A DNA stretch of 35,916 bases, from NCBI GenBank assembly GCA_030693235.1, contig JAUYBE010000016.1, positions 1-35,916 of the forward strand, written 5' to 3'. Under the pieces are notes generated by a model that was not told the DNA's origin, made no database searches, and worked only from the letters and a program-made list of their open reading frames with translations. The translations under genes and the position numbers were made by a program. Positions 1-6,308 of this stretch are shown piece by piece. Within the stretch, counting starts at the first letter, position 1. Every line of letters starts with the position of its first letter. The DNA is from a bacterium (GTDB lineage Bacteria > Patescibacteriota > Minisyncoccia > UBA6257 > UBA9933).

Positions 1-129
1 ATGGAGGGGTTCAAGGGGAGGAAATTTTTGTCCGTGAGCCGAAGCGAAGGCCCGCCGCCCCGCGCTTTGGGCGCGGGAGCCGAAGCAGAAAAATTGACTT
101 TTCCTTTTAGAAGAAAAAAATCGGCGCGC
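1..129. other. Left edge, no gene assigned; GC-rich segment
   Basis: A plus-strand frame is open from base 1 to a TAA at 136-138, and a second plus frame is open to about base 111. Neither gives a recognisable domain, and neither start can be judged because the window begins here. Bases 40-90 are far richer in G+C than the surroundings and contain the word GAGCCGAAGC twice, which resembles dispersed-repeat material more than a conserved protein tail. It could be the 3' end of a plus-strand gene that uses the terminator at 130-169. Confidence 0.3.
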
Positions 130-169
130 GCAAAATAAAAATGTCCATTAATGGGCATTTTTATTTTGC
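130..169. terminator. Bidirectional intrinsic terminator next to tRNA-Asn
   Basis: A long inverted repeat: the 14-base arm 130-143 (GCAAAATAAAAATG) is matched by its complement at 156-169, with an inner CCA/TGG pair around a TTAA loop. The A-rich left arm and T-rich right arm make it a plausible terminator in both directions. It lies 8 bases beyond the 3' end of the minus-strand tRNA-Asn and just beyond an open plus-strand frame. Confidence 0.75.
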
Positions 170-177
170 TTTTCAGG

Positions 178-249
178 CTCCGGCGGTAGGATTCGAACCT
201 ACAACCTACTCCTTAACAGGGAGCCGCACTACCATTGTGCTACGCCGGA
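178..249 (-). tRNA. tRNA-Asn (anticodon GTT)
   Basis: A full cloverleaf can be drawn on the minus strand. The acceptor stem is TCCGGCG/CGCCGGA, the D stem GCAC/GTGC, the anticodon stem GCTCC/GGAGT around loop CTGTTAA, and the T arm carries TTCGAAT. The anticodon GTT reads Asn AAC/AAU codons and the discriminator base is G, as expected for Asn. CCA is not fully encoded (the genome reads CCT), so the terminus must be finished by a CCA-adding enzyme. Confidence 0.95.
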
Positions 250-271
250 ATATTTAATTTTAAAAATTCTA

Positions 272-655
272 CTAAATTTTTCTTATTTTATCAATTTTGT
301 TTTTAATTTCTTCCAAGTCGGATTTTATATGGTTTAAACTTATTGATTCTTTTTTGATTTCTTTTTCGGTTTTTTCGTCTATTCTTTTTTCCTCTTTAAT
401 GCCGCTGATAATAATTTGGTCGCCAATAAAAAATGAAATAAATAAGCCTATTAACGAGAGAATAGCAACACCGAGAATCGCCGAGATTAACCCGCTTATC
501 TCCAAACTGTCGGCAATCATCCAAATCCCCCGCCACAATAAAATAATGCCGATACTGCCGATTAAAGCGTATAACCACGGACGATGGCTTAAATTCGCCC
601 TGATTTTATCTTCCAGTTTGTCGAAAAATTTAATGAGTTTCATAAAAACTTGCAA
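272..655 (-). CDS. Small membrane protein with C-terminal coiled coil, unknown function
   Basis: A protein of about 127 residues that I do not recognise. Residues 1-25 are basic and amphipathic. Two hydrophobic segments follow (about 28-47 and 55-77), then a highly charged Lys/Glu-rich tail (about 85-127) with heptad-like spacing that should form a coiled coil on one side of the membrane. A second in-frame ATG four codons in is an equally good start. The gene sits between tRNA-Lys and tRNA-Asn on the same strand, with about 20 bases to the downstream tRNA, so all three may share a transcript. Nothing in the sequence points to a specific biochemical role. Confidence 0.7.
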   Translation of the reverse strand: MQVFMKLIKFFDKLEDKIRANLSHRPWLYALIGSIGIILLWRGIWMIADSLEISGLISAILGVAILSLIGLFISFFIGDQIIISGIKEEKRIDEKTEKEIKKESISLNHIKSDLEEIKNKIDKIRKI

Positions 656-664
656 TTTCCTTTC

Positions 665-740
665 TGGTGCGCCCGGTAGGAATCGAACCTACGACCATCT
701 CCTTAAAAGGGAGCTGCTCTGCCGACTGAGCTACGGGCGC
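665..740 (-). tRNA. tRNA-Lys (anticodon TTT)
   Basis: Minus-strand cloverleaf with acceptor GCGCCCG/CGGGCGC, D arm with AGCTCAGTCGG, anticodon stem GCTCC/GGAG(A) around CTTTTAA giving anticodon TTT, and a T arm with TTCGATT. The discriminator is A and CCA is encoded (665-667), unlike the neighbouring tRNA-Asn. Confidence 0.95.
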
Positions 741-754
741 GTTATTCAATAGAA

Positions 755-782
755 TTTAGGATTTAGAATATAGAATTTAGAA
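755..782. repeat. Heptamer array, one arm (unit TTTAGAA)
   Basis: Four consecutive 7-base units starting at 755, 762, 769 and 776, variants of TTTAGAA. They fill most of the gap between tRNA-Lys and the 3' end of dnaJ. Only one arm is present here; two-arm arrays of the same design occur at 11298, 12664, 34034 and 34671. Confidence 0.75.
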
Positions 783-785
783 GGA

Positions 786-1886
786 TTAATCAAGCTCTTT
801 TTCTAAATCCTCAAGTATCTTTTTCGCTTTGGCGCTTAATTTTTTCGGAGTTTTTATTGTTAATTCCACGATTAAATCGCCTTTGCCATAACTGCCGAAC
901 CGCGGCATTCCTTCGCCGGAAATTTTCAAATTATTTTTCAAATCAAATCCAGCCGGAATTTCAGTTTTTAATCGGTTGCCGGAAATCGTCGGAATTTCAA
1001 TTTTCTTTTCCAACAGCAAATCAATTATATTGGCTTCCTTTTTAATTATCAAGTCATCGCCTCGGCGCTGAAAAACGGAATGCGACTTTATTTTGATTAT
1101 TACATAAAGATCGCCTTCGGCCATTCCTCTTTCTCCGGCTTCGCCGGCTCCTTTAATTTTGATAATCTGGCCGTCGCTGATTCCCGGCCGAATCTCAATT
1201 TTTAGCGTCCGCTCGCCTATTGCCTTACCGCTTCCTTTGCAAGTTTCGCAAATTTTCTTGGGAATCTGGCCTATTCCGAAACATTGCCGGCACGGCTTCA
1301 CTTGAATGAAGTTGCCGAAAAAACTCTGGCGCGCTTCTTTTATTTCTCCGCGACCGCCGCAAACACCGCACTGGTCAAAACCGGCCTTGGGGTCATTGCC
1401 CAAACCATGACATTTTTCGCATTTAACCAGCGTCCGATAATTAAAATTTTTTTCAACGCCCCTGAAAGCTTCTTCCAAAGTAATTTCCTGAATAATCTGA
1501 ATATCGGCTCCGCGATGATAAGTGCGGCGCTTCTGTTTCACTCCCATGCCTTCGAAAAAAGCGTCAAAAATATCGCCCAAATCTCCGAAATCGCCGAAAT
1601 CGCCAGCGCCGCCGAAATCAAATTTCACTTCGCCAAAAGGACCCTGAGCAGAGCCGAAGGGAGAAAAACCGCCGAAGGGATCAAATCCGCCGGCGCCGAA
1701 TTGATCATACTGCGCCCGCTTTTCTTTGTTGGATAAAACCTGATACGCTTCGTTGATTTCTTTAAATTTCTTGTCGTCTCCACCGCCTTTGTCCGGATGA
1801 TATTTATGCGCCAACTTCCGAAAAGCTTTTTTAACTTCTTCTTCAGAAGCATTCTTATTAATATTGAGAATTTTATAGTAATCCAT
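786..1886 (-). CDS. dnaJ: Chaperone protein DnaJ (type I Hsp40)
   Basis: Co-chaperone that delivers unfolded clients to DnaK and stimulates its ATPase. All type I elements are visible in 366 residues. The J domain is at 1-65 with HPD at 30-32, followed by a Gly/Phe-rich linker at about 64-115. Four CxxCxGxG-type zinc-finger repeats have Cys pairs at 156/159, 173/176, 199/202 and 213/216, and the C-terminal substrate-binding domain starts at about 225. The start ATG lies directly after the stop of the upstream membrane-protein gene, so translation is probably coupled. Residues 76-83 of the linker are encoded by a dispersed palindromic repeat (1642-1661), tolerated because the linker is flexible. 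It is the last gene of the grpE-dnaK chaperone unit. Confidence 0.97.
   Translation of the reverse strand: MDYYKILNINKNASEEEVKKAFRKLAHKYHPDKGGGDDKKFKEINEAYQVLSNKEKRAQYDQFGAGGFDPFGGFSPFGSAQGPFGEVKFDFGGAGDFGDFGDLGDIFDAFFEGMGVKQKRRTYHRGADIQIIQEITLEEAFRGVEKNFNYRTLVKCEKCHGLGNDPKAGFDQCGVCGGRGEIKEARQSFFGNFIQVKPCRQCFGIGQIPKKICETCKGSGKAIGERTLKIEIRPGISDGQIIKIKGAGEAGERGMAEGDLYVIIKIKSHSVFQRRGDDLIIKKEANIIDLLLEKKIEIPTISGNRLKTEIPAGFDLKNNLKISGEGMPRFGSYGKGDLIVELTIKTPKKLSAKAKKILEDLEKELD
1642..1661 (-). repeat. Dispersed palindromic repeat read in frame in dnaJ
   Basis: On the coding strand this reads CCCTTCGGCTCTGCTCAGGG, with ends CCCT/AGGG able to pair. A near-identical 19-base copy lies in dnaK at 2963-2981. 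Here it encodes PFGSAQG inside the Gly/Phe linker. The two copies are read in different reading frames, so the conservation is at the DNA level. Confidence 0.75.
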
Positions 1887-2873
1887 TTATTTTAAAATGA
1901 TGATTTCTCTGCTTCTTCCTTCCAACATTATAACGCTGAGTCCCAGCGCCAAACAAATTTCGTAAATAAAATACGCCAAAATCGTCGCCAGCCATCTGAT
2001 CGGCAAAGCCAAGCTGATTATGCTCAAAAAAATTAAAACGGCGACACCGACCGGAACGACAACCCTGATATTTTCCGGCAATTCAGAAAATTTTTTAACC
2101 ATTGCCCGATAAAGCGTTTCCAAAGTTCCGATTTTGGGATTGACCGGAGCGCCGATAAAATCCGAAAACTTATCTTCCAATTCTTTGGCCGATTGATTGA
2201 TTAATTGATTTTTAACGTTCGCCGGCAATAATTTCAATTGGGAATTTTGCTCAATTTGATTAACAGCCAAATTTTTCGCCAATTCGCCGACCGGTAAAAA
2301 AAGATTGAACCCGGGTAAAAAATTCTGGACTATTTTCATATTAACTACAGGAGAAATCATTTTTTCAAAAGTTGATTGCGAAATGAAAAACTCTTTTTCA
2401 TCCATACCGCCAACGCTGACATAGGCAATGCCGATAAACAACGCTAAAGCGGCAATCGCCTTGGGCAAAACTTTTTTTCCCACCCGCCAAAATCTGATTT
2501 TCATCATATTTTCCAATTCTAATCGGCCGCTATAATTAGCCCAAAGAAGAATTAAAAAACTTGCCAAAGCTCCGATTGCGATATTAACCGATAAATGATT
2601 GTAAAACGCCGCCAAAAACGCCAAACTTTCCAGAAAAATAATCTGACTGGCTCGGAATCCGCTTTTGATAAAAAACACGCCGATTAAAAAAACTGTCAAA
2701 AAACTTAAAAATACCAAAAAGGAAAACAATAAAAAATCCAGTCGGCTTTCAAGAATAAATAGCTTTAAAAAATAGCCGAAGAAAAAAGAAAAAATTATTC
2801 CCAAAGCGGCCAAAACAATAATTTTAGGAATTGATCTGTCAACTTCAATTGCCTGTGCTTGGTTGTCCATCAT
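1887..2873 (-). CDS. Polytopic membrane protein between dnaK and dnaJ, unknown function
   Basis: About 328 residues with roughly seven hydrophobic segments. Four to five lie in the first half (about 17-37, 45-70, 77-110, 138-155) and two near the C terminus (about 270-290 and 295-320). An extra-membrane region of about 110 residues (about 160-265) lies between. I do not recognise the family. Its start overlaps the last 29 bases of dnaK, and its stop is followed immediately by the dnaJ ATG, so it is translationally embedded in the chaperone operon. An AAGGAG sequence sits just before two tandem ATGs; the second (2868-2870) is slightly better spaced. Context suggests a link to membrane-protein folding or envelope stress, but that is inference only. 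Confidence 0.8.
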   Translation of the reverse strand: MMDNQAQAIEVDRSIPKIIVLAALGIIFSFFFGYFLKLFILESRLDFLLFSFLVFLSFLTVFLIGVFFIKSGFRASQIIFLESLAFLAAFYNHLSVNIAIGALASFLILLWANYSGRLELENMMKIRFWRVGKKVLPKAIAALALFIGIAYVSVGGMDEKEFFISQSTFEKMISPVVNMKIVQNFLPGFNLFLPVGELAKNLAVNQIEQNSQLKLLPANVKNQLINQSAKELEDKFSDFIGAPVNPKIGTLETLYRAMVKKFSELPENIRVVVPVGVAVLIFLSIISLALPIRWLATILAYFIYEICLALGLSVIMLEGRSREIIILK

Positions 2874-4677
2874 CTCCTTTATTATACATTGCTTGCCCGA
2901 TTTTTTGAAGTTCCAAAGAAAGTTCGGAGATTGCGGATTTTATTGATTCAATATTATCGCTACCCTGAGCCTGCCGAAGGGTTTCGGTTTTCTGATTTAC
3001 CGCGTCTTTGATTTCTTGGGAAACTTTATCGCCGGCGTCTTTTATTGATTTTTCCGCCAAGTAAATCATCTGCTCGGCTTGATTGCGAACTTCGGTCAAT
3101 TCTTTTTTATTTTTGTCTTCTTCGGCATGAGCAGTAGCTTCGTTTTTTAATTTTTCTATTTCATCTTTAGAAAGCTGGGTTGAAGCTTCTATTCTGATTG
3201 ATTGGCTTTTACCCGTTGCCTTATCTTTCGCCGAAACGTTCAAAATGCCGTTGGCGTCAATATCAAACGACACTTCAATTTGCGGAGTGCCGCGACCGGA
3301 CGGCGGAATGCCGTCCAAAATAAATCTTGCCAAAGTTTTATTATCAGCGGCCATTGATCGTTCACCTTGTAAAATATGAATTTCAACGGAAGTTTGATTG
3401 TCGCCGGCCGTTGAAAAAACCTGAGATTTGGCGGTCGGAATAGTGGTATTCTTTTCAATAATCGGCGTAGCGATACCGCCAAAAGTTTCAATGCCTAGAG
3501 TCAAAGGCGACACGTCCAAAAGCAAAACATCTTTAACGTCTCCTTGAAAAATTCCCGCTTGAATCGCGGCGCCGATTGCCACCACTTCATCGGGGTTGAT
3601 GCCTTTGTGCGGTTCTTTGCCGAAAAGTTTTTTAACCGCTTCCTGAATCGCCGGCATTCTCGTCTGTCCGCCAACCAAAACCAATTCGTCAATATCGGAA
3701 ATTTTCAAACCGGCTTCGGAAACTGTTTTCTTTACCAATTCAATTGACCGCTCAATTTCCGATTTAACCAATTCCTCAAGTTTCGCCCGGCTGAATTTCA
3801 TCAAAAAATGTTTCGGACCGGCAGCGTCGGAAGTTATATAAGGCAAATTAATTTCAGTTTCAAAAACCGTGGAAAGTTCGTGTTTGGCTTTTTCCGCCGC
3901 TTCTTTTAATCTTTGAAGCGCCAAAGGGTCATTGGAAATATCGATGCCTTCCTGTTTTTTATATTCGGAAACCAGATGCTCAATGATTTTTCTGTCAAAA
4001 TCGTCGCCGCCCAAATGAGTGTCGCCGCCTGTGGATTTAACTTCAACAACGTCATCGCCGACTTCCAAAACCGAAATGTCAAAAGTGCCGCCGCCGAAAT
4101 CGTAAACAACAATTTTTTCATTTTTTTGCTTGTTAAGGCCGTAAGCCAAAGCCGCGGCAGTCGGTTCGTTAATAATCCGGCGGACTTTCAAACCGGCAAT
4201 TTCTCCGGCGTTTTTTGTCGCCTGTCTCTGGGAATCGTCAAAATAAGCCGGCACGGTAATCACCGCTTCTTCTATTTTTTCTCCCAACTTCGCTTCGGCG
4301 TCTGCTTTTAATTTCGCCAAAACCATCGCCGAAATTTCTTCCGGTTTGTACCAGCGATCGCCCATTTTTATTTCCACTCCACCGGTCGCCGACTTTTGAA
4401 TATCAAAAGGCAGCCAGGTTTTATCGCGCTGAATTTCCGGAACGTCAAAACCGCGACCGATTAATCGCTTGACGGAAAAAACCGTATTTTTTGAATTAAC
4501 CACGGTCTGGCGTTTTGCCAAAAGTCCAACCAGACGCTCGCCTGATTTGCTTAAAGCCGCCACCGACGGCGTAGTGCGATTGCCCTCGTGATTTTCCAAA
4601 ATTTTCGGCTCGCCAGCTTCAATAACCGCCATCGCCGAATTAGTTGTACCGAGATCAATACCAAGTATTTTTGACAT
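2845..4677 (-). CDS. dnaK: Molecular chaperone DnaK (Hsp70)
   Basis: ATP-driven Hsp70 that binds exposed hydrophobic peptides, working with DnaJ and GrpE encoded alongside. The 610 residues begin with the nucleotide-binding domain: phosphate loop [10 protein letters not shown] at about 7-16, [10 protein letters not shown] near 190, and the adenosine motif [11 protein letters not shown] near 330. The interdomain linker [13 protein letters not shown] lies near 380, followed by the beta-sandwich substrate-binding domain and a helical lid. The lid tail contains LRQAQGS (about 565-571), encoded by a dispersed repeat (2963-2981). The 3' end overlaps the next gene. The 80 bases upstream, to grpE, are a mirrored word array rather than an obvious promoter, so expression likely comes from the grpE promoter. 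Confidence 0.98.
   Translation of the reverse strand: MSKILGIDLGTTNSAMAVIEAGEPKILENHEGNRTTPSVAALSKSGERLVGLLAKRQTVVNSKNTVFSVKRLIGRGFDVPEIQRDKTWLPFDIQKSATGGVEIKMGDRWYKPEEISAMVLAKLKADAEAKLGEKIEEAVITVPAYFDDSQRQATKNAGEIAGLKVRRIINEPTAAALAYGLNKQKNEKIVVYDFGGGTFDISVLEVGDDVVEVKSTGGDTHLGGDDFDRKIIEHLVSEYKKQEGIDISNDPLALQRLKEAAEKAKHELSTVFETEINLPYITSDAAGPKHFLMKFSRAKLEELVKSEIERSIELVKKTVSEAGLKISDIDELVLVGGQTRMPAIQEAVKKLFGKEPHKGINPDEVVAIGAAIQAGIFQGDVKDVLLLDVSPLTLGIETFGGIATPIIEKNTTIPTAKSQVFSTAGDNQTSVEIHILQGERSMAADNKTLARFILDGIPPSGRGTPQIEVSFDIDANGILNVSAKDKATGKSQSIRIEASTQLSKDEIEKLKNEATAHAEEDKNKKELTEVRNQAEQMIYLAEKSIKDAGDKVSQEIKDAVNQKTETLRQAQGSDNIESIKSAISELSLELQKIGQAMYNKGDDGQPSTGN
2963..2981 (-). repeat. Dispersed palindromic repeat read in frame in dnaK
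   Basis: Coding-strand CCCTTCGGCAGGCTCAGGG, a 19-base relative of the copy in dnaJ (1642-1661). Read in a different frame it encodes LRQAQG near the C-terminal lid of DnaK, a region that is variable between species. Confidence 0.75.
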
Positions 4678-4757
4678 GTTGTAATTGTTGTAATGTTATA
4701 AATGTTCTAAGTGATTTTTCATTACAACATTTAGAACAAATAGAACATTATATCTTT
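4678..4757. repeat. Mirrored nonamer array filling the grpE-dnaK gap
   Basis: The gap between grpE and dnaK consists of units such as TGTTGTAAT and TGTTCTAAG on the left and their approximate complements ATTACAACA, TTTAGAACA and AATAGAACA on the right, around a short loop near 4713-4720. The right-hand units repeat every 9 bases. The arms can pair to form a hairpin in the grpE-dnaK transcript. Confidence 0.7.
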
Positions 4758-5255
4758 TTACTTTGCTACTTTCACTCTCGCCGGCCTGACTAATTTGCCG
4801 TTCAATAAATATCCTCTTTCCACTTCCTCAATAATTATTCCCGACGGCTTATCCGATTCAACGCTTGCGATGGCTTCTTGCAAAGCTGGGTCAAACGGCT
4901 GACCGACCGAAACGATTACTCTTTCTAATCCCTGCTGTTTCAAAGCGTCTTCCAATTGATGGCGAATCAAATACAAACCTTTTTGAATTTTCCTGTCGCC
5001 ATCATTCCCTAAAGATATCAAAGCTAAATCAAAACTGTCCAAAACATTAATCAATTCTTTGACTAAAGATTCGTTGGCGAATTTAATCATCATTTCAAAC
5101 CTCTTCGCCTCGTCTTTTTTATAATTGAGCAAATCCGCTTTCGCCCGCTTCCAACCGTCAAGATATTCGTCTCGCTCTTTTTGACACCTCGTCGATTCGT
5201 CTGTTTCAACTTCTTTTTCTTTTTGATTTTTATCTTCTTGATGTTCTTCAATCAT
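4758..5255 (-). CDS. grpE: Nucleotide exchange factor GrpE
   Basis: Releases ADP from DnaK to reset its cycle. 165 residues: a charged, disordered-looking N terminus (1-30), a long helix (about 30-90) that would form the dimeric coiled coil, and the compact C-terminal beta domain ending in the family-typical run ERGYLLNGKLVRPARVKV (about 146-163). A slightly short but ordinary GrpE. The ATG lies only about six bases downstream of the start point expected from the promoter at 5268-5295, so the mRNA would be nearly leaderless and no Shine-Dalgarno sequence is visible. No hrcA gene or CIRCE element (TTAGCACTC-N9-GAGTGCTAA) is seen nearby. Confidence 0.96.
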   Translation of the reverse strand: MIEEHQEDKNQKEKEVETDESTRCQKERDEYLDGWKRAKADLLNYKKDEAKRFEMMIKFANESLVKELINVLDSFDLALISLGNDGDRKIQKGLYLIRHQLEDALKQQGLERVIVSVGQPFDPALQEAIASVESDKPSGIIIEEVERGYLLNGKLVRPARVKVAK

Positions 5256-5267
5256 TTCAACTCTTTG

Positions 5268-5295
5268 ATTATAAAAATAATCAAGGAGCTGTCAA
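5268..5295 (-). promoter_or_regulatory. Consensus sigma-70-type promoter of the grpE-dnaK-dnaJ unit
   Basis: On the minus strand a perfect -35 TTGACA (5290-5295) and a perfect -10 TATAAT (5268-5273) are separated by 16 bases. Transcription should begin near 5261, about six bases before the grpE ATG. Confidence 0.85.
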
Positions 5296-5344
5296 GAGAG
5301 GAATGATATAAAATAAAATAGGGGCATATGTATTATCAACTTTT

Positions 5345-5379
5345 TACGCGATCGCGTATGGATTACTAAGGATTACTAA
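5345..5379. promoter_or_regulatory. Perfect 14-bp palindrome followed by a tandem 10-bp direct repeat
   Basis: TACGCGATCGCGTA at 5345-5358 is a perfect palindrome. One base later come two exact consecutive copies of GGATTACTAA (5360-5369 and 5370-5379). The block lies about 50 bases upstream of the grpE -35 box and could be an activator or repressor site for the chaperone operon. No protein that binds it can be named. Confidence 0.5.
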
Positions 5380-5479
5380 TTGGTTTTTTGTGTTAAAATC
5401 GCGCCGATTAATCATAATTTGTCCGCCTCTTTATTTTATTATTTATCTTACTACGCTACCGCTCGCGACAATAAACGGC

Positions 5480-5497
5480 GCTCTAATCGGTTAGAGC
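5480..5497. promoter_or_regulatory. Third GCTCTA-N6-TAGAGC operator-like palindrome
   Basis: GCTCTA-ATCGGT-TAGAGC, with the same arms and spacing as the two sites over the promoter of the TrpR-like gene (5901-5936). It begins 14 bases past that gene's stop codon. It could act as a DNA loop partner, a roadblock, an operator for a weak promoter reading toward grpE, or a transcript hairpin. Confidence 0.65.
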
Positions 5498-5510
5498 ACC
5501 TATATTATTT

Positions 5511-5870
5511 TTATACGCCTTTATATTTAGGCCATTTCGAAAATCTTGGCTCGCGTTTATTTGAAGAACCGAATTCCGACCAAACTTTTTTCTTTCTTAT
5601 TGGTTTTTTAAGGCCTTTTTTAACAAAGCTTACGGTATTGTAATGAACATCGGCAATCTCGCAAATTTTGCGGTAAGTAAATCCTTGCTTTAATAAATAG
5701 ACCACTATTAAACGTTTTTCCAAAAGATTTAATTCCGAAGGAGTAAGCGCTCTGCTTAAAGTTTTTATTATTTCTTTTTCGGATTTTGCCCGGCTAATTT
5801 CTTTTATCGCTTCTTCCCAAATTTTTTTCTTAAAATCTTCCTCAAAATATTTTTTACTGGTATTACTCAT
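5511..5870 (-). CDS. TrpR-family (YerC/YecD-like) DNA-binding regulator
   Basis: A 119-residue protein with the all-helical Trp-repressor fold signature. The segment LTPSELNLLEKRLIVVYLL (42-60) is followed by a helix-turn-helix at about 65-88 (TYRKICEIADVHYNTVSFV), then a basic Lys/Arg-rich tail (89-119). Length and helix order match the YerC/YecD branch more than classical TrpR, whose ligand is tryptophan; ligand binding cannot be judged here. The promoter (5883-5911) is overlapped by two abutting palindromes and a third lies behind the gene, which strongly suggests negative autoregulation. No tryptophan biosynthesis gene is nearby, so the physiological target is unknown. Its mRNA would have a leader of about six bases. 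Confidence 0.88.
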   Translation of the reverse strand: MSNTSKKYFEEDFKKKIWEEAIKEISRAKSEKEIIKTLSRALTPSELNLLEKRLIVVYLLKQGFTYRKICEIADVHYNTVSFVKKGLKKPIRKKKVWSEFGSSNKREPRFSKWPKYKGV

Positions 5871-5882
5871 AGTTATTATATC

Positions 5883-5911
5883 ATTATACCAAATAAATGC
5901 GCTCTATTCAA
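5883..5911 (-). promoter_or_regulatory. Promoter of the TrpR-like gene
   Basis: Minus-strand -35 TTGAAT (5906-5911), a 17-base spacer and -10 TATAAT (5883-5888). The -35 box lies mostly within the six-base centre of the first operator (5901-5918), so a bound regulator would exclude RNA polymerase. A second TATAAT (5875-5880) lacks a matching -35. Confidence 0.8.
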
Positions 5912-5938
5912 TTAGAGCGCTCTATCGCGATAGAGCGC
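5899..5938. promoter_or_regulatory. Two abutting operator palindromes over the TrpR-like promoter
   Basis: Site 1 (5901-5918) is GCTCTA-TTCAAT-TAGAGC and site 2 (5919-5936) is GCTCTA-TCGCGA-TAGAGC, a perfect 18-bp palindrome. With outer GCGC bases they overlap by two pairs. The 18-bp length matches that of known TrpR operators, but the arms differ from the CTAG-containing trp operator. Confidence 0.8.
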
Positions 5939-5970
5939 CATATTTTATATTACTGAATAATTTTATTAAA

Positions 5971-5997
5971 TACTCTAAATACACTAAATGCTCTAAA
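5971..5997. repeat. Nonamer array, one arm
   Basis: Three consecutive 9-base units at 5971, 5980 and 5989, variants of TACTCTAAA. They lie between the TrpR-like operators and the terminator at 6020-6052. No opposite arm is visible, in contrast to the two-arm 9-base arrays at 32993 and 7710. Confidence 0.65.
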
Positions 5998-6019
5998 TGC
6001 TTTTGGTGTTTTAAAAATA

Positions 6020-6052
6020 AAAAGTAAAAAGGGCAGCGCCGAAGACGCTGCC
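6020..6052 (-). terminator. Intrinsic terminator for a minus-strand transcript
   Basis: The stem GGCAGCG/CGCTGCC (6032-6038 with 6046-6052) with a 7-base loop is followed, reading on the minus strand, by a U-rich tract (6020-6030). It lies 11 bases past the stop of the tryptophan-rich reading frame, which implies a minus-strand transcript from 6064-6250. Confidence 0.8.
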
Positions 6053-6063
6053 TTGTAAAATTT

Positions 6064-6232
6064 TTATCCCGCTATTTTCTTGTATACCCGCCACGGCATT
6101 AACCAGAGCGGAATTTCGCGCAGCCACCACTGCCACCGTGAACGCGTCCACCATTGAGTTGAATCTTTATCATACCAGTTTTTTGAAAGATCACTGCAAT
6201 CATCATTTTTTGTACTGCTTAATACTTAGCAT
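6064..6232 (-). pseudogene. Tryptophan-rich micro-gene with a frame break (or small RNA)
   Basis: The minus-strand frame ending at TAA 6064-6066 encodes a dense Trp-rich, basic segment, in order STQWWTRSRWQWW then LREIPLWLMPWRVYKK. The frame has no ATG, GTG or TTG start. An ATG at 6230-6232 starts MLSIKQYKK and then hits a stop. If the A6 run complementary to 6206-6211 were one base shorter, the two parts would fuse into a clean 55-residue protein. A second ATG pair (6201-6206) would instead need one extra A in the A6 run at 6179-6184. A strong terminator follows. A TTGACA (6246-6251) lies upstream, but its -10 is poor and would start transcription after the first ATG. Possible explanations are a real frameshift, slippage on A6, a sequencing error, or a non-coding RNA. 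Confidence 0.45.
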
Positions 6233-6308
6233 AAAACTTTTTAGATGTCAAGGTTTTTGTTGGTATTGCGGAAACAGGCAAATTTGTAATAAAATTAACC
6301 AATATACA

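Noticed and set aside
297-752. Plus-strand open frame of 151 codons over the small membrane protein and tRNA-Lys
   Set aside because: It runs through a tRNA gene in antisense; the minus-strand frame has real membrane-protein character.
5256-5345. CIRCE/HrcA heat-shock operator before grpE
   Set aside because: No TTAGCACTC-N9-GAGTGCTAA can be found, and hrcA is absent from the operon.
5344-5415. 23-residue minus-strand reading frame upstream of grpE
   Set aside because: No convincing ribosome-binding site at proper spacing, and it crosses the palindrome and direct repeats, which explain the sequence better.
5380-5643. Plus-strand open frame across the third operator and the TrpR-like gene
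   Set aside because: Overlaps the 3' end of a clear conserved gene on the other strand and shows no domain.
6138-6308. Open frame extending cysS 57 codons upstream
   Set aside because: CysS family starts a few residues before LYDTLSRKK; the upstream residues have no similarity and lie opposite a minus-strand transcript with its own terminator.
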